From Acanthococcus lagerstroemiae (taxonomy: Eukaryota; Arthropoda; Insecta; Hemiptera; Eriococcidae): a stretch of 64,000 bases of DNA. Positions 1 through 11,499 of this stretch are shown one piece after another; position 1 is the stretch's first letter; the number at the start of each line of letters is the position of its first letter. The notes under the pieces are model-generated. The model saw only the letters and a program-made list of their open reading frames with translations, ran no database searches and was not told where the DNA came from. The stretch is taken from NCBI GenBank assembly GCA_031841125.1, contig CM063114.1, positions 8,308,001-8,372,000 on the forward strand, read 5' to 3'. Position numbers and translations under genes: made by a program.

Positions 1-2695
1 TTCAGTATCAGAGGTAGGCAGTTCAGTTCAGTCAATTTCTGTGACTCTTCGATCTAGAGGAACTAGTACAAATTTGGACCATCTTTTATTTTGAGAAACT
101 GCTCCGAATCTAGGAAGTCAGTTCCCTTGTTTCTGGGTTAGGCAGAAAAAAATCTATTATATATGTCCCATTTCATAAAATATGCTAAAATATTCCCTAA
201 AAATTCTGAAATATTCCAAAATATTGTTTATTAAAATAGCGATATGGGTATCATTTCGAAAGTGAAATCAAGGGTGACAGATGAAAATCACTAAATCAGA
301 AAATCACTGATCCAAAATCAGTCCAAATGGGAATAAAAGAATAAAGCTGATCTACATGCAAAAGAAAAAGATCCTAAAGTAGTCTTACAAAAACTCTTTT
401 TCCGCAGGCGAACAATAAATTTTTTTTTGATATTATAAAGAACTTGCCGTTGTTGCAGTTTACTTTTTTAGAGACAGAAATAGGGCAATACTAAATATTT
501 CGGAGAAATGGTGGAAACTGGTCAAATATTCTTGAATGTGCTCTAAAAAGCAAAAAATCTGCCAAAACATGTTTTTATACCCAGAATAGGTCAAAATATG
601 CTCGATCAAACATGGTGAACTTCTTGGAATTCTATGAATTGAGGAGCCCACTTCCAAAGTGACCTAACTGCAAAATTATGATTTCTTGAGTTTTTGTTTT
701 CAACACGCTGTCTTGCCGCGCTAGGAGCATACTTTGCAAAAACAAAAACGACACATTTTTGTAGAAGGTTGAACTTACTGATACCTACCTTAAAAGTTTA
801 TTTCCACTAGAGTGCATTAAATACAACTCGAGATTTAGGAGGGGCCTAAGGGTTCCAAATTTGCATCACTTCCTTTATCCATCGATTATCTTCGAATAGA
901 ATTGAAACCCTAATTGTGAAAACGACCATTGTCAGTTTTGATTTTTTGGCAGACTGAGCTATATCAGGAGCCATTATGCTAAAACACTGCAGTTCATGTT
1001 ATAGAGTCATCATCCAAGAATGAAAAAAGCCGACAGTTCATCCATCTGAACAGTGGAGATGGCTCGGTCTGACATTTAAGTTAAAAAATCAAAACTGACC
1101 ATGATTGTTTTTATAATTAGCGTTTCAATTCCAAATTTAAATAAGTGATCAGACGCCCGATGAAAATTCGCTACATTCAAACTCTGAAGATTTGCAGAAC
1201 CCTAAATTTTGAGCAGGCCATACTTCTTATAGTAACTGTTGTGTGTTCCTTTGGCACGCTAAGCCGGTACATTCTATAGGCCTAAGTCGATTTTGCATGT
1301 ATGTCATGCGTTGCGCAGAAAAAAGGGGCTAGAGGTGTTCTGAAATTTTGGGTTTGCGAGCCTGCCACCACTGATCCGTGAGTGCACGCTGTCACGTGGC
1401 AGCCATATCATGTGACTAGCACTGGGAAAGTTTGATTTTCCGCTTACCTAGGTTCTTTTTTGTCCAAAGGTTGTATTTGCATTTAAAGCTGTTTACTATA
1501 CTCATATTTGTGTCGCACTTCATCTTCGAGTATCTTGTGCGCAACACGGCACTACACCATCATATAATAGTGTCTACAGATTTTCGCGTGCGCGAATTAG
1601 TGGTGCCTAGCTCGCGGGTGCAAGATTTTCAATACACCCTGGGCTCCTTAACGTGCAAGGCATCACTCATAACGTACACATATTATGTTTCCACCATGAG
1701 CTCAAAACGCGAAGTAGCTCAACAGAAATCTGAACTAATTTTATAATAGCCGGCGAGTACCTACACCGACCTGATTATACGATTAAACACTCTCTTATCT
1801 GCGAGACACACGCCTCCATTTGGCGTAATAATCTGCATAATGAATTCAGTATTTCGCGGAATTATGGTCAAAAATTCGCAGGTCGGTCTTAACGCGACAA
1901 TACGGTGTAACGTGTATAATGTAGAATGCTTGTACCGAAATGATTAAACGAAATAATCTGGTCCCAAGTGAGGGGGTTCGTCGAAGACGAATAATTTTGG
2001 CATTCAAAACAACGCGAGAGGATATTCGAATTTCGGAGACATTCCGAGTAACCAATCAGCGTGCGATATCTGACGTTGCCGCTTCCGGGTGTAATGCAAA
2101 TGAGCATTTGTAAAAACCTTATCGAGGTACGTGAGAAATGCCGCCGTCGTATGCAAACAGTAATTCACGTTTTTGCCTTTTCAGATAGCAGGCAGCAAGA
2201 CAACCCCGAGTTGGTATTGCTCGTAAAATGCTACACTGAATCAGCCGACAAATAAGTGCACGAATGCGGAAATTTTCCGTAAAAACGTTCTTTTCTTGCA
2301 AACCCGCTAGTCGAACGCGCCAGTAGGTAATCATGAATTGGGGAGGGGAGAGCAGGTAGTTCCAGAATTTAATGACAACCCTTCTTTATTTTTTGCTGCT
2401 CTTTTGCTGGCAATCCGATTCTATGTACTTAGGGTGGGTGGAAACGGCAGAGGTGTGAGAGTTGGAAGCAGACCTCGCGAAGATGATGAAGAAAATTATC
2501 TAGACAGGATAAGGATAATCCGTATTTTCAAAAGATAAGGCAAGATGATGGGCAATGTACCGAAATCTCATATACAATTCCAGAAGATGTCAAAAAAATT
2601 AACTCTGCCGAACAAATTCGTTAAACGTCGTTATTTGTTTTTAGTGTCCATTTCGGAGTGTAAGTGAACTTTGTTTATATTCCATTTGGCATAAC
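1..2695. other. No gene recognised; AT-rich intergenic sequence
   Basis: All open frames here are short (about 110 codons or less), lack recognisable motifs and overlap one another on both strands. Local composition changes from AT-rich (1-1250) to more CpG-containing (1400-2500), but I see no terminal repeats, polyA-tailed insertion or RNA gene. Confidence 0.6.
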
Positions 2696-3022
2696 AGCTT
2701 GTTACACCGAGGGAAGTTTGCGGTGTGGCCATTGGTGCAACGGGGGAAGTCCGCGTGGTAGCCTCGGTTAAATTAGGCAAGCTTCCCGATGTTAAGGTCT
2801 AATTTCCTCGAACGGAGGTTATAAGACATTGAGTGTGAGTTTGTGAGGTTCGTCAGCGCCGGAGAAATAATTACACGAGGTTTGAAATCGTAACTGTATT
2901 AGGACTGCTCTCACTCTACTATTTACAAATGAACGACAGAGGCACGGGGCGGCTTTACGGAGAGACCTAGTACTTGCTCTGGTTTGGTCGAAGGTCGTAG
3001 GCGTCGCAATGGTTCTGTCCCG

Positions 3023-3310
3023 GAGCACCAGACATCTGGATGCTGCGACGGGAGAGTATCAAAGGTTCTCGATTCGACTATCCGCGGCGGTGCACGAGAT
3101 ACTGGATGCAGAACGCAGGGGAGTATTTCGAAGCAGAATGCGAGACCCCTCTTCAGTTCGTGCCCGGAGCACCAGACAACTGGATGCTGCGACGGGAGCG
3201 TATCGAAGATTCTCGATTTGGATATCCTTAACGGTGCACCAGATATTGGATGCAGCACGCAGCGAAGTAAACCAAAGTAGAACCGCCAGTAAGCCTCGCT
3301 CTGAAGACGT
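3023..3310 (+). repeat. Two tandem 144-bp units inside the solo LTR
   Basis: The phrase GAGCACCAGACA starts at 3023 and recurs at 3167, and the following ~110 bases match closely (GGATGCTGCGACGGGAG in both). The second half of unit two has diverged more. Such duplications in U3 usually carry regulatory sequence; that role here is inference. Confidence 0.8.
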
Positions 3311-3327
3311 GCCTCTCGAACATTCGA

Positions 3328-3338
3328 GTTTATATAGC
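3328..3338 (+). promoter_or_regulatory. Possible LTR TATA box
   Basis: GTTTATATAGCC lies about 155 bases before the 3' end of the LTR, downstream of the tandem units. That is a plausible position for the U3 core promoter. It is supported only by motif and placement. Confidence 0.35.
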
Positions 3339-3489
3339 CTGACCTTGGCCGCTTTCACCAGTCGTGACGTATTCTAGAGAGTGTAAAAAACAACCCTCCG
3401 AGAGACTCGTTGCCAGCGACACGGTCGCGCTTCCAGCCGGGTTTCTCTCTGAAATAAGGGATTCGCAAGCTACGCGAGCGTAACAAGCT

Positions 3490-4121
3490 GAAAACGCTCT
3501 ATACTACAGAAAAGAAAAAGTGAATCGGCACACCCTACAAATGGAGTCGTTATTTGTCTTCCAAAAAAGACCATGTATCAGACTACATGAGCGAATGAAA
3601 TAGAAAAAGTTTTCCAGTATTGGAAAATGAATCATCCTAGTCCCCAGTGGTCTCCCACTTTTAGTCTCGATAGACATCCCATTGAGATTCTTCAATGTTA
3701 TCAAAACTTTTCAAAACCCTTTCGCTCTTATGACTTCTTAAATCTGTTCAGAACTCGCTCAAAGCTTCTGCAGACTTGTATAAAACTTTGTCAAACTCTT
3801 CCAAACTTGTTGAAAATTCGTTAGGACTTTTCAGCGATGAATAGGTACGTAAAGGCCTTCATACTTCTTCAAGACTTTTCCAGCCTTAGTGGGGCGTTCT
3901 ATTACCAGTACCGGAATCAAGGGAGTGCGGTCTAGAGCATATCATATGACCGTGATCACAACTTTTCCCCCCTATCGCTGCTTTCTGTTCTCAGTCTTCT
4001 TTTCTTACCTCGTTTTCTGGGCAAGATTTTCAAAATCGGCTAAAATAGCCGAAAAGAAGGCTAAATTGGCAACCCTGCCTGAAGGAGATTCGCTGAGCTA
4101 CCGTAGTGGACGAAAAGTAAC
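3490..4121. other. No gene recognised between LTR and Jockey element
   Basis: Short T-rich and C-rich stretches only. 3690-3830 contains a loosely repeated phrase of the type CAAACTCTTCCAAACTTGTT on the plus strand. No motif-bearing frame. Confidence 0.5.
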
Positions 4122-4317
4122 ATTTTTTTTTTCAAGTTTGTTACAAAGTTTTTCTTACAGTATTTTCTTATAATTATTACATTGTTTATTAGCGTGTATT
4201 AATTAATGTAAGAAATAAGATTTTATATTTCCTTACTTCATTATTTTCGCTAGAAAGGTAAGCGAGAGCGGGCTAGACGTCTGCAGTCTCTAGAGTTGTC
4301 CAAGAGACCGAGAGTAG

Positions 4318-6859
4318 TTAGATTAGCGTGCCGGTGGAGTCGAGTTTCGTAGCGTGTGTAGATCGTCGGGAAAATTCTTCCAGAACCGTAGAAATGCGAA
4401 GGTCGGCGTGTATATCATCATTTCTAGTGTAGCGGTAAGCGTTGGTAATAATTCGGAGGATACAACTCTGTCTTGCTTGAATTTTTTGGACTTGAGAGCG
4501 GCTAGCTGTACCCCACAACTCAAGAGTGTATGTCCTAATGGGTTTGAGTACCGCAAGATATAGGAGCGGCTTGTTTTCAACAGAGAGAACTGAATGTCTT
4601 CCCAGGAGCCAGTAGTACTTTCGGACTTGTTTCTTTATTTGTTCATTTTTAGCAGCTATGTGCCTACTCCAGGTGAGCCGGGAGTCAAGGTGGACTCCTA
4701 GGTAACGGACTGATGTAGCTTGTGGCGCCAGATTCCTTCCAATGGTGATGGGAAGTATTTTACTGGGGTGTAAGGAGAAGGTGACCTGCGTGCTTTTGCT
4801 AGCGTTAAGTTTTATACGCCATTTCTCAGTCCATGAGGTGATAGAATCAATGTGCTCCTGTAGGGCTGCTGTTGCTCTCTCCTGGGAGTCAGAAGTCGCT
4901 AGGAGAGCTATGTCATCCGCAAGCATAACCGTTTGTACATCTGTTGCTGTTGGGATATCTGCAGTGTAGACCAGGTACAATAGAGGGCCAAGAACACTGC
5001 CTTGCGGAACACCTGCCCGTATAACATGTGGAGAGTTCTTCACCATAGGAGACCTGGAACTGCCGGTCTTTCAGGTATGAAGCAATTAGGTTGTACACAT
5101 TGCCTGGAGTTTGTGTAAGAGGCCTATATGCCAGACTCGGTCAAAAGCCTGTGCATCATCGAGGAATAGGCTGCAATAATATTGCCGGTTTTCAAGGGCT
5201 AAGCTGATCATCCAGGTTACCAAGTGTACCTGTTCAACTGTAGCATGCTTTTGTCGAAATCCAAATTGGAAGTCTGGTAGAACCTGGTGCTTTTCAAGGA
5301 TTGAAAATAACTGTCGCATAAGCAGTTTCTCGAACAGTTTACTGAGGACTCGTAGTAGCGAGATAGGTCGATGAGACTCTGGGAGTTCTAGAGGTTTTCC
5401 AGGTTTGGGGACCATAATTATCGTCGCTGTTTTCCACGGGGTTGGAAAAGTCTGAAGACGCAGAGCAGCATTGTAGATGTAGGTTAGACGAAGTACAGCC
5501 TTTTGGGGGAGCTCCTTGAGCATTCTACCAGTTATTCGATCACAGTCGGGTGCCTTCTTCACTTTAATATTGGTTTGGATTTCTATCGCCACCTGTTTCG
5601 GCGTGATGAAGAACCTTTTCCAGATTTGTAGGTCTTGTTGCATAGGTGGTGCTGGATTGAAGCTGGAACCTGTGACGTGTGGCTGAAAAGTGTTTTCTAG
5701 ATACCTCCCATAGGTAGCCGCAATCTCAGCATCACTGAGAGCCCATTTGCCCTTTTCTGTACGTAGGGCTGCTGTAGAGTCAAAGGCCTTTTGATGCGAC
5801 GCGTGGCCTTCCATAGGGAGTAGTCAGAGGCCGCAGTATTATCGAGGTTTTGAAGCAAACGTTCTATTCCTCAGTTCATCTAGTTGGAGCTTGAGGTTTC
5901 TAGTTAACTTATTGTACCTTGCCTTATCTATGCCTGATCGAGTTCTTTGCCATAGCCGTCGTGCTTTTCTCCGCTCACTATTTCCTTCGGATACGTGATT
6001 ACTGGAGAAGTTTGTGGCACATGAGGTGTGACCCGGGTGACCGCTTTTTGCAACAAGGAGAAGTCTGTTACTGCCTCATCCAGGTCCTCCACGGAGGTAA
6101 TTTTGGCCCGTAGGTTGATCTCTGCCTTCAGGAACTGTCGATAAGAGTCCCAGTCAGTGGTCTTATTGTGTAATTGCAGATTCTTCTTCTGAGTAATTTG
6201 AGTACCGAGAGTGAGCAAAACTGGTGAGTGCTATGAAAATAGATCTGGTAGGGCATCAGCGGCGACAAAGATAGGGATATTTCTGAAGATGAAAAAGTCT
6301 ATCAGGTCTGATATCTTTCTGGTATCGGTGGGCCAATACGTAGGTCTCCTGCTTGATGCAACTTCCGCACGTATGATTGCGATTGCCGTGGCCAGTTCAC
6401 GTCCTTTTGTTGTTGTAAGTCTTGAGCCACATAAGGTATGCTTGGCATTCAGGTCACCTCCTAATATGAAGCATGACCCAAGTTTTTCGAGCAGTTGGAC
6501 GTATGTAGCACTTATCTGCTGGAATCTGGGTGGGTAATAGATAGCAGCTGTCGTGATTTTTCTGCAGTTAATGTGAACGGAGAGTGAGACCACTTGGAAT
6601 GCTTCCTCTTGAATGATTTGAGGAGCCTCAAACTTGAGGTGATCTCATATGAGGATTGCTACTCCTCCTCTGGGTCGATTACTTGGATGATGGCAATGGA
6701 AGATTGTGTAATGGCGTAGTTTTAAGCATGAGCGATTGGTGAAGTGGGTCTCCGAAATCAGAGCAATATCAATTTTTTCAGAGTGAAGGAAGCACTCTAG
6801 TTCTGGGCCTTTACCCACATCCCATTCGCATTCCAGGTTATGATTCTTGTAGTGCTCAT
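4318..6859 (-). pseudogene. Jockey pol: endonuclease plus reverse transcriptase
   Basis: The probable start is the ATG at 6857-6859, giving RIITWNANGM, the classic N terminus of the LINE endonuclease. Further down are GGDLNAKHTLCGS (about 6450), SDLIDFFI (about 6290) and HSPVLLTLG (about 6210), the remaining endonuclease motifs; the last is cut by a stop. The reverse transcriptase includes KKAPDCDRIT (usually APG), HRPISLL, FGFRQKHATVEQVH, FLDDAQAFDRVWH (motif A aspartates present), GVPQGSVLGPLLY and LADDIALLAT, where the usual YADD or FADD tyrosine position is leucine. Stops break the endonuclease region (6600-6860 has several) and a frameshift lies near 5070. It encoded the nicking and target-primed reverse transcription enzyme; this copy cannot. 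Confidence 0.85.
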
Positions 6860-7500
6860 GGCTGAGTTCGGTGACTAGCCCTGTACTCCTGATACCATCC
6901 TTCTAGCCGGGCGAAGCGGGTCTCCAGGTTTTGGAGAGCTTTCGAGATACCAGCGAGTGTAACAGCTAGGTCTTCGCCCATCCAGTTCCTCGGGAGCAGA
7001 TGACTGGTGACTTCCAGTTGAGGTTTCGGTCTTTTTAGATGAGGCACTTCCCCTTGTTTGTTCCTTTTGTATAGAGTGTTTGATTCAACTTTTTTAGCTG
7101 AAGGTCTGTTTTGGGAGTTAGGCTTTGTCATATCTGGTACGCTTTTTTTGAGTGTCTGATATACTGAGCAGCCTTTCCAGTTAGCTGGGTGTTCACCTGA
7201 GCAATTTGCACGTATGGGCTTAAGTAGTTTCGTGTTTTTACACTGGCCTGTATCGTGGTTTTCAGCACATTTCACGCAGCGTGGGGTTAACGTGCAGTAA
7301 TTTCTCGTGTGACCGTACTTCTGGCAGCGCTTACATTTGAGGGAGCTCTTTTTTTGGCCTTGGTGGTTTCACCCGGACAGCCTGGTGTGCTAAGTACTTT
7401 ATTTTCATAATATGACCCATAAAAGATCGCGTCTCTGAAAATATCCTTTACAACACTTTGAACTTCCGCATCTCGCTTCTGCGGCCTTACAGGCTTGATG
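6856..7500 (-). pseudogene. Jockey gag, C-terminal part with zinc knuckles
   Basis: Gag binds element RNA and helps form the ribonucleoprotein. The part present starts in the domain before the knuckles (phrase VRVKPPRPKK near 7380), then has knuckle one CKRCQKYGHTRNYC (C-X2-C-X4-H-X4-C), knuckle two CVKCAENHDTGQC, and a third that reads RANCSGEHPANWKGC, where the expected first cysteine is arginine. A frameshift falls in the run of seven A residues near 7352, separating the VKPPRPKK frame from the knuckle frame. The tail is basic and ends with a coiled segment. The TGA stop at 6856-6858 overlaps the pol start codon by ATGA. The N-terminal half of a normal gag is absent. Confidence 0.8.
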
Positions 7501-9692
7501 CCCAGATTTCTTGCGTGGAAGTGGATTCTATGGAACTAAACCGCAAGAAATTATAAAAAGACAACCATCTGCGAGCAAAATGAGCAAAATTCTTCAATTT
7601 TTAGGAAAGTCCCAGCTAAAAAAAGACCTTTCTACGACTGAAACGTCATCAGTAGGGTTGATAAGTCTTTTAAAGCAGATTTTCTGAACAAGTAAACCAT
7701 AAATCTTAAACGTTCACTGGTTTGTCTCACAACACCTACACGCGAAAATTATTTTCCTTCCTCGATTATTTTAAAACATTGTATATAAATGCGCTCTCAT
7801 CTCTAACCTATTGCCATAAAACCGGAACCCGCATCGATAAATAAATAAAAAAAAAGATATTATCACCTAGTCAGGCTTCAAACTCTTCCATGAATACATT
7901 TTCCATTTCGAGGGAGGAAAAAATTTCAGAAAATAAAAAGCGACGAAGGGGCGATAAAATTTTTACGATTCCGCTATTTTTTGCGCGAATGTAATAAACA
8001 AGCACCCCATTTGAATGCATAACATACAGGGAGTATACGAGATGTAAGAAAACCTGAAATTCATTTTCCTCGTACCTGACGATGTTGCGGCTTTGAAAGC
8101 TCTAATAGTTTCGTAGATATTGATCCGCCCCATTCATCTTGTAATTAATTTCGCGAATTACACCTGCGAACTTCACACTAAAGGGTAACTTTGTGCGGCC
8201 ACCATTTAGCAACCCACCATCGAGTAATGTAATGAGAAGCGAATCAAAAACGCGGTCGTCACCCATCTTTAAGGGAGATTTAATACGATTTATGGCGTCC
8301 ATCGTTAATTAACTTCGTCTCTGAAGCCGAAGAAAGGACCTGTATAGAAAATTCCTGCGTGTTTTGTTTACGCTTCGGCGCACACCAACAAGTGAGACCC
8401 TGCTAAGCTCTTTATCAACATTTAAGAAAATCTCGTAAAGCTGTATGAAAACGTATACACGTTTACATACACGTGGGCAAATATCGCATGTGAAATTCAT
8501 TCTCACTTCGTATTACGAGTATAATAACTTTTTTTTTTTTAAATATAAAACGTGAGTTTCGTTATACTGTTCCAGTATAAATCGAACCGTCTCAGCTCGA
8601 GTTATCAGAGCAAATTTTACCAATAAGTTTGCACAGTTTGAAGGCGAACGAAGTTAATTTTCCAACAGCCGCAAGATTGATATCGTGGAAGGAGGAAGTT
8701 TTAAACACACGATAAAGGAAACAGCGAAGGAAAGTTCCTTCCTCAGGGTAGATATAAATTAAAGATACTGAAACAAATAATTACGTACGTATAGGCTGGT
8801 GTAAGAGTTACAAACCAATTTGTATGGCTTAACCGTGTACACAGATCAGAGTACAGTTAAGAGACGAGTGAAATGCGATATCTTCATTTTCAATTCGTGC
8901 TTTTCAAATCCGTAAAGTAATCGAGAACAAGAGGAACCATATCACCAATAAATTCGAGAAAATACAAAAACATTTATACAAGAATGAAAAATTGCAAGAA
9001 ATTCGAAGTTGGCAAAAACATTAATTTGAAATCTATACGTAACTATACAGTACCCGTAAGCGTAAAGAAATTAATTCCTCTCACTTAAGAAGTAGACTTA
9101 CGCAGAGGAAGGGACAGGTGGTGCAGTTTGCCCCAAGCCCTACGAAAATAGGCGTCTCAAATCGACATATCTATGCCGCCATCAGGAAAAAGAATATTCA
9201 GAAAAAATTACATATTTCTGACGCCTTTGAAAGTACGAAATTGGGGCACCAGCTTTGTGGTCCTCAGTAGATTTTGGCAGCCTTATTAGAAAGCAAGGAA
9301 GAACAATAAGGATGTTTGGAATTTTAATGAAGAACCAACCAGAAAGTGGCACGTTGATATAAAGAGCATGTTTCATCGAAAAATATGAACATATACCATA
9401 ACACAGAGTGGCTTTGCAATCATAGGGGTAACTTGGGACACATCGTATAAGCACAAGGGAAAAAAATAGAACATGCGTGACTCGTTGTACTATAGCTTTG
9501 TAAACTTCGTATAAATATGCTCAGCCTCCATTTTTATAATTTCATTCTTCGTGCAACCTTAATCGTCGCTCGCAACGCGTTCCATGATGAGTTCATTAGT
9601 TCCTGGAAAAAATAAGGATCAAAATGGCGGATGAGTATGTTCAAACGAAGTTTACAGAGCCTTAGTTGTACTATAGGGTGTTGTAGCTATCG
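7501..9692. other. No gene recognised
   Basis: About 2.2 kb without motif-bearing frames. It contains an A-rich stretch (7840-7860), a 12-base T run near 8530 and moderately CpG-containing sequence at 8030-9060 that looks single-copy within the window. Nothing more can be supported. Confidence 0.5.
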
Positions 9693-9700
9693 TGTAAAAT

Positions 9701-10026
9701 AAGGTGGCCACTTTTCTTCAATTATGAATTTCCTTGACTTCTCCTTAACTTGTCCCTGGTTTTTCCAGATCCATTTCTCAATTATATTTCTCTACGAGTA
9801 AGCCTACTGGTTGAAAGTTCATTAATGAGTGTTGTCACTTAATTTTCCCCCAATTTCTAGTGCCGTAATTTTCTGCCAAAAGGTTTCACAAAAATCTTAT
9901 ATAAAACTAAACATAGATACCAACCACCATGATACTTCTAAACCACGCAATTTTATAAAGAATTTATTTTTTGAAAATTCCCGGACATTTCCCTGATTTT
10001 CAGTTTTTCCAGGAAAGTGGCCACCC
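9701..10026. mobile_element. 326-bp hAT-like MITE
   Basis: The ends are inverted copies: AAGGTGGCCACTTT on the left, and the right end reverse-complements to GGGTGGCCACTTTCC. Both sides carry the same 8-bp direct repeat TGTAAAAT (9693-9700 and 10027-10034), the target duplication length of hAT transposases. There is no coding capacity, so it is a non-autonomous element. Confidence 0.85.
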
Positions 10027-10034
10027 TGTAAAAT

Positions 10035-10739
10035 CAACTCGATGTAATTCCGCCATTTTCAGGCAGCGTTATCACGTCTTTTGTGCACAGCCAGGGTGTC
10101 TACTGGATTTAGGAAACAAAATATCATGACTTTTCATGCCTATCATTGGGGTTATAAAATGGAGGGATAGGGGCAAACTCGGCGCTTCGCGCCTCATCGG
10201 GGGCTCCACGTTTTGACCTCTCCCCTCTCTACCACCCACTTTTGATTAATAAAACCTATATTGTGGAACTTACAATTCTGCAACTGATTTTTTCGAGTTT
10301 TGGTTGAAATATCGTGACTTTCATAACAGTTTTTTGAAATCATGATTTTCCACGGGAGGAATAGAAAATGTGTGTTGCATAATGTAATTGATAAGTTGAC
10401 GATTCCATCACCAAATGAAAAAAGATTAAATTAAATTAGAAAAAAATTGATGAGTTCTGAAAAAATATCTCTCAATTTAATTCCTAAGGAGAATCGTGAG
10501 GTAGGGAGGAAGAGGGGAGAGAGGATAAATTCAATTCCTTTGTAATGTTCCTTTTTACACGGATGGAAGAATAAAAAGTACGTAAGGTCTGTTGTTATCT
10601 ATCAGTAGGGCTCAAATTTCTATAAAAACTTTTTTTTGTCTTTTTTTTTTTTGTCATTTGTTGTACGACATGTCAATAACATTTATTCGTTTAACATGAT
10701 TCTAAATAAAATGACATCAATATGTTAGCGCATATTTTA
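10035..10739. other. Gene-free; contains a possible decayed transposon end
   Basis: AGGGTGTCTACTGG near 10097 resembles hAT-type termini, and the following text (ATCATGACTTTTCATG) resembles 12510-12560, where AGGGTGTCTGCG is followed by AAAAGTCACGG. No matching opposite end was found, so no element is called. A short T-rich run lies at 10630-10655. Confidence 0.35.
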
Positions 10740-11124
10740 CAGCATGCCGAGTTCCAGAAAAGTCAAGGAACGTGTGAAAATCAGGGAATTTTAAAATTTA
10801 GGGAAAAGTCAGTGATTTTAGAAAATATTTCTGGAAAAAGCATAATGCATATATAAGAGAGTTTCCAAAAGTGTACTTTTATGTGTTGTCCTCTGAAGTA
10901 ATTAAAGCCGAAATTAAGCAAATTAATTTTTTGATTCTTATATCTTAATTTTGTTTTTATGTTTTTGGTCTTCGTAATAAAGTTGCAAAAGCTTGAATAT
11001 TGCGTACGTCTTTTCGGACTCCCTATAAATTTATTTAGCTACCTTTTGGACAACTCTGAAACGTGACTGGGAAAGTTAGGGAAAAGTCAGTGAACTTCAT
11101 TTAAAAAAAAAACTGGGCTCCCTG
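10740..11124. mobile_element. 385-bp MITE, family shared with 35657-36045
   Basis: The left end is CAGCATGCCGAGTTCC and the right end reverse-complements to CAGGGAGCCCAGTTTT, imperfect terminal inverted repeats. TTTTA flanks it on both sides (10735-10739 and 11125-11129), a 5-bp target duplication. The body matches the insertion at 35657-36045 along its whole length, including GAAAAGTCA near the left end, ATGTGTTGTCCT(C/T)TGAAGT, and GTCTTCGTAATAAAGTTGCAAA in the middle. No open frame of note. Confidence 0.85.
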
Positions 11125-11499
11125 TTTTAGCATATTTGGATAAAATCATTTATTTTACACATTTTGACCTTTTTTTTAGCGCATATTCATGACATATTTG
11201 GTAATTTTCTCCGTCTTAGTCCATATTTCTGAGTAATTCTGATTTTGTTTTATTTTGAAATTTTGAAAATCCAGCAAACAAAATTTCGTAAAAAAATCAA
11301 CAATTGATTTTTAGTTTGGATTTACGTCTAGAATTATCAATTAATAGACGTTGTAAAGTCTTGCATAAAATTTTTTTTGTAAATGCATAATTGTTGCATA
11401 TTTTTGACTTTTGACACATATTGTCAGAGCATGTCTTTGGAAAATGAGTGCATATTTTGCCATTTTTAGAGCATGAAAGTCCGAGCTCTAGTTATCCGT

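Larger units (their letters stand above)
2700..3485 (+). mobile_element. Solo LTR of an LTR retrotransposon
   Basis: The 786-bp block begins TGTTAC and ends GTAACA, the short inverted termini typical of retroviral-type LTRs. It is flanked by the direct repeat AGCT at 2696-2699 and 3486-3489, a 4-bp target duplication. A 4-bp duplication fits Gypsy-type integration better than the 5 bp usual for BEL/Pao and Copia, so the clade is only suggested. No internal gag-pol region or second LTR is present, so this is a solo LTR left by recombination between two LTRs. A TATA-like sequence in plus orientation at about 3330 suggests plus-strand transcription. The block is much more GC-rich than its surroundings. 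Open frames of about 100 codons inside it are incidental. Confidence 0.8.
4122..7500 (-). mobile_element. Jockey-clade non-LTR retrotransposon, 5'-truncated and inactive
   Basis: Read on the minus strand, the element runs gag (end), endonuclease, reverse transcriptase, short 3' UTR with an AATAAA-type signal, and a 10-base A tail (4123-4132 as T on the plus strand). The order and sequence (gag zinc knuckles, apurinic-like endonuclease, RT with GVPQGSVLGP and a C-terminal domain lacking RNase H) match Jockey-type LINEs. The 5' end is lost inside gag at about 7500. Several frameshifts and stops show the copy is dead. I could not find a clear target duplication. Confidence 0.85.

Noticed and set aside
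2984..3377. Three overlapping open frames of about 100-120 codons with repeated peptides
   Set aside because: They lie inside a precisely bounded LTR and the repeated peptide comes from the 144-bp DNA duplication in all frames and on both strands.
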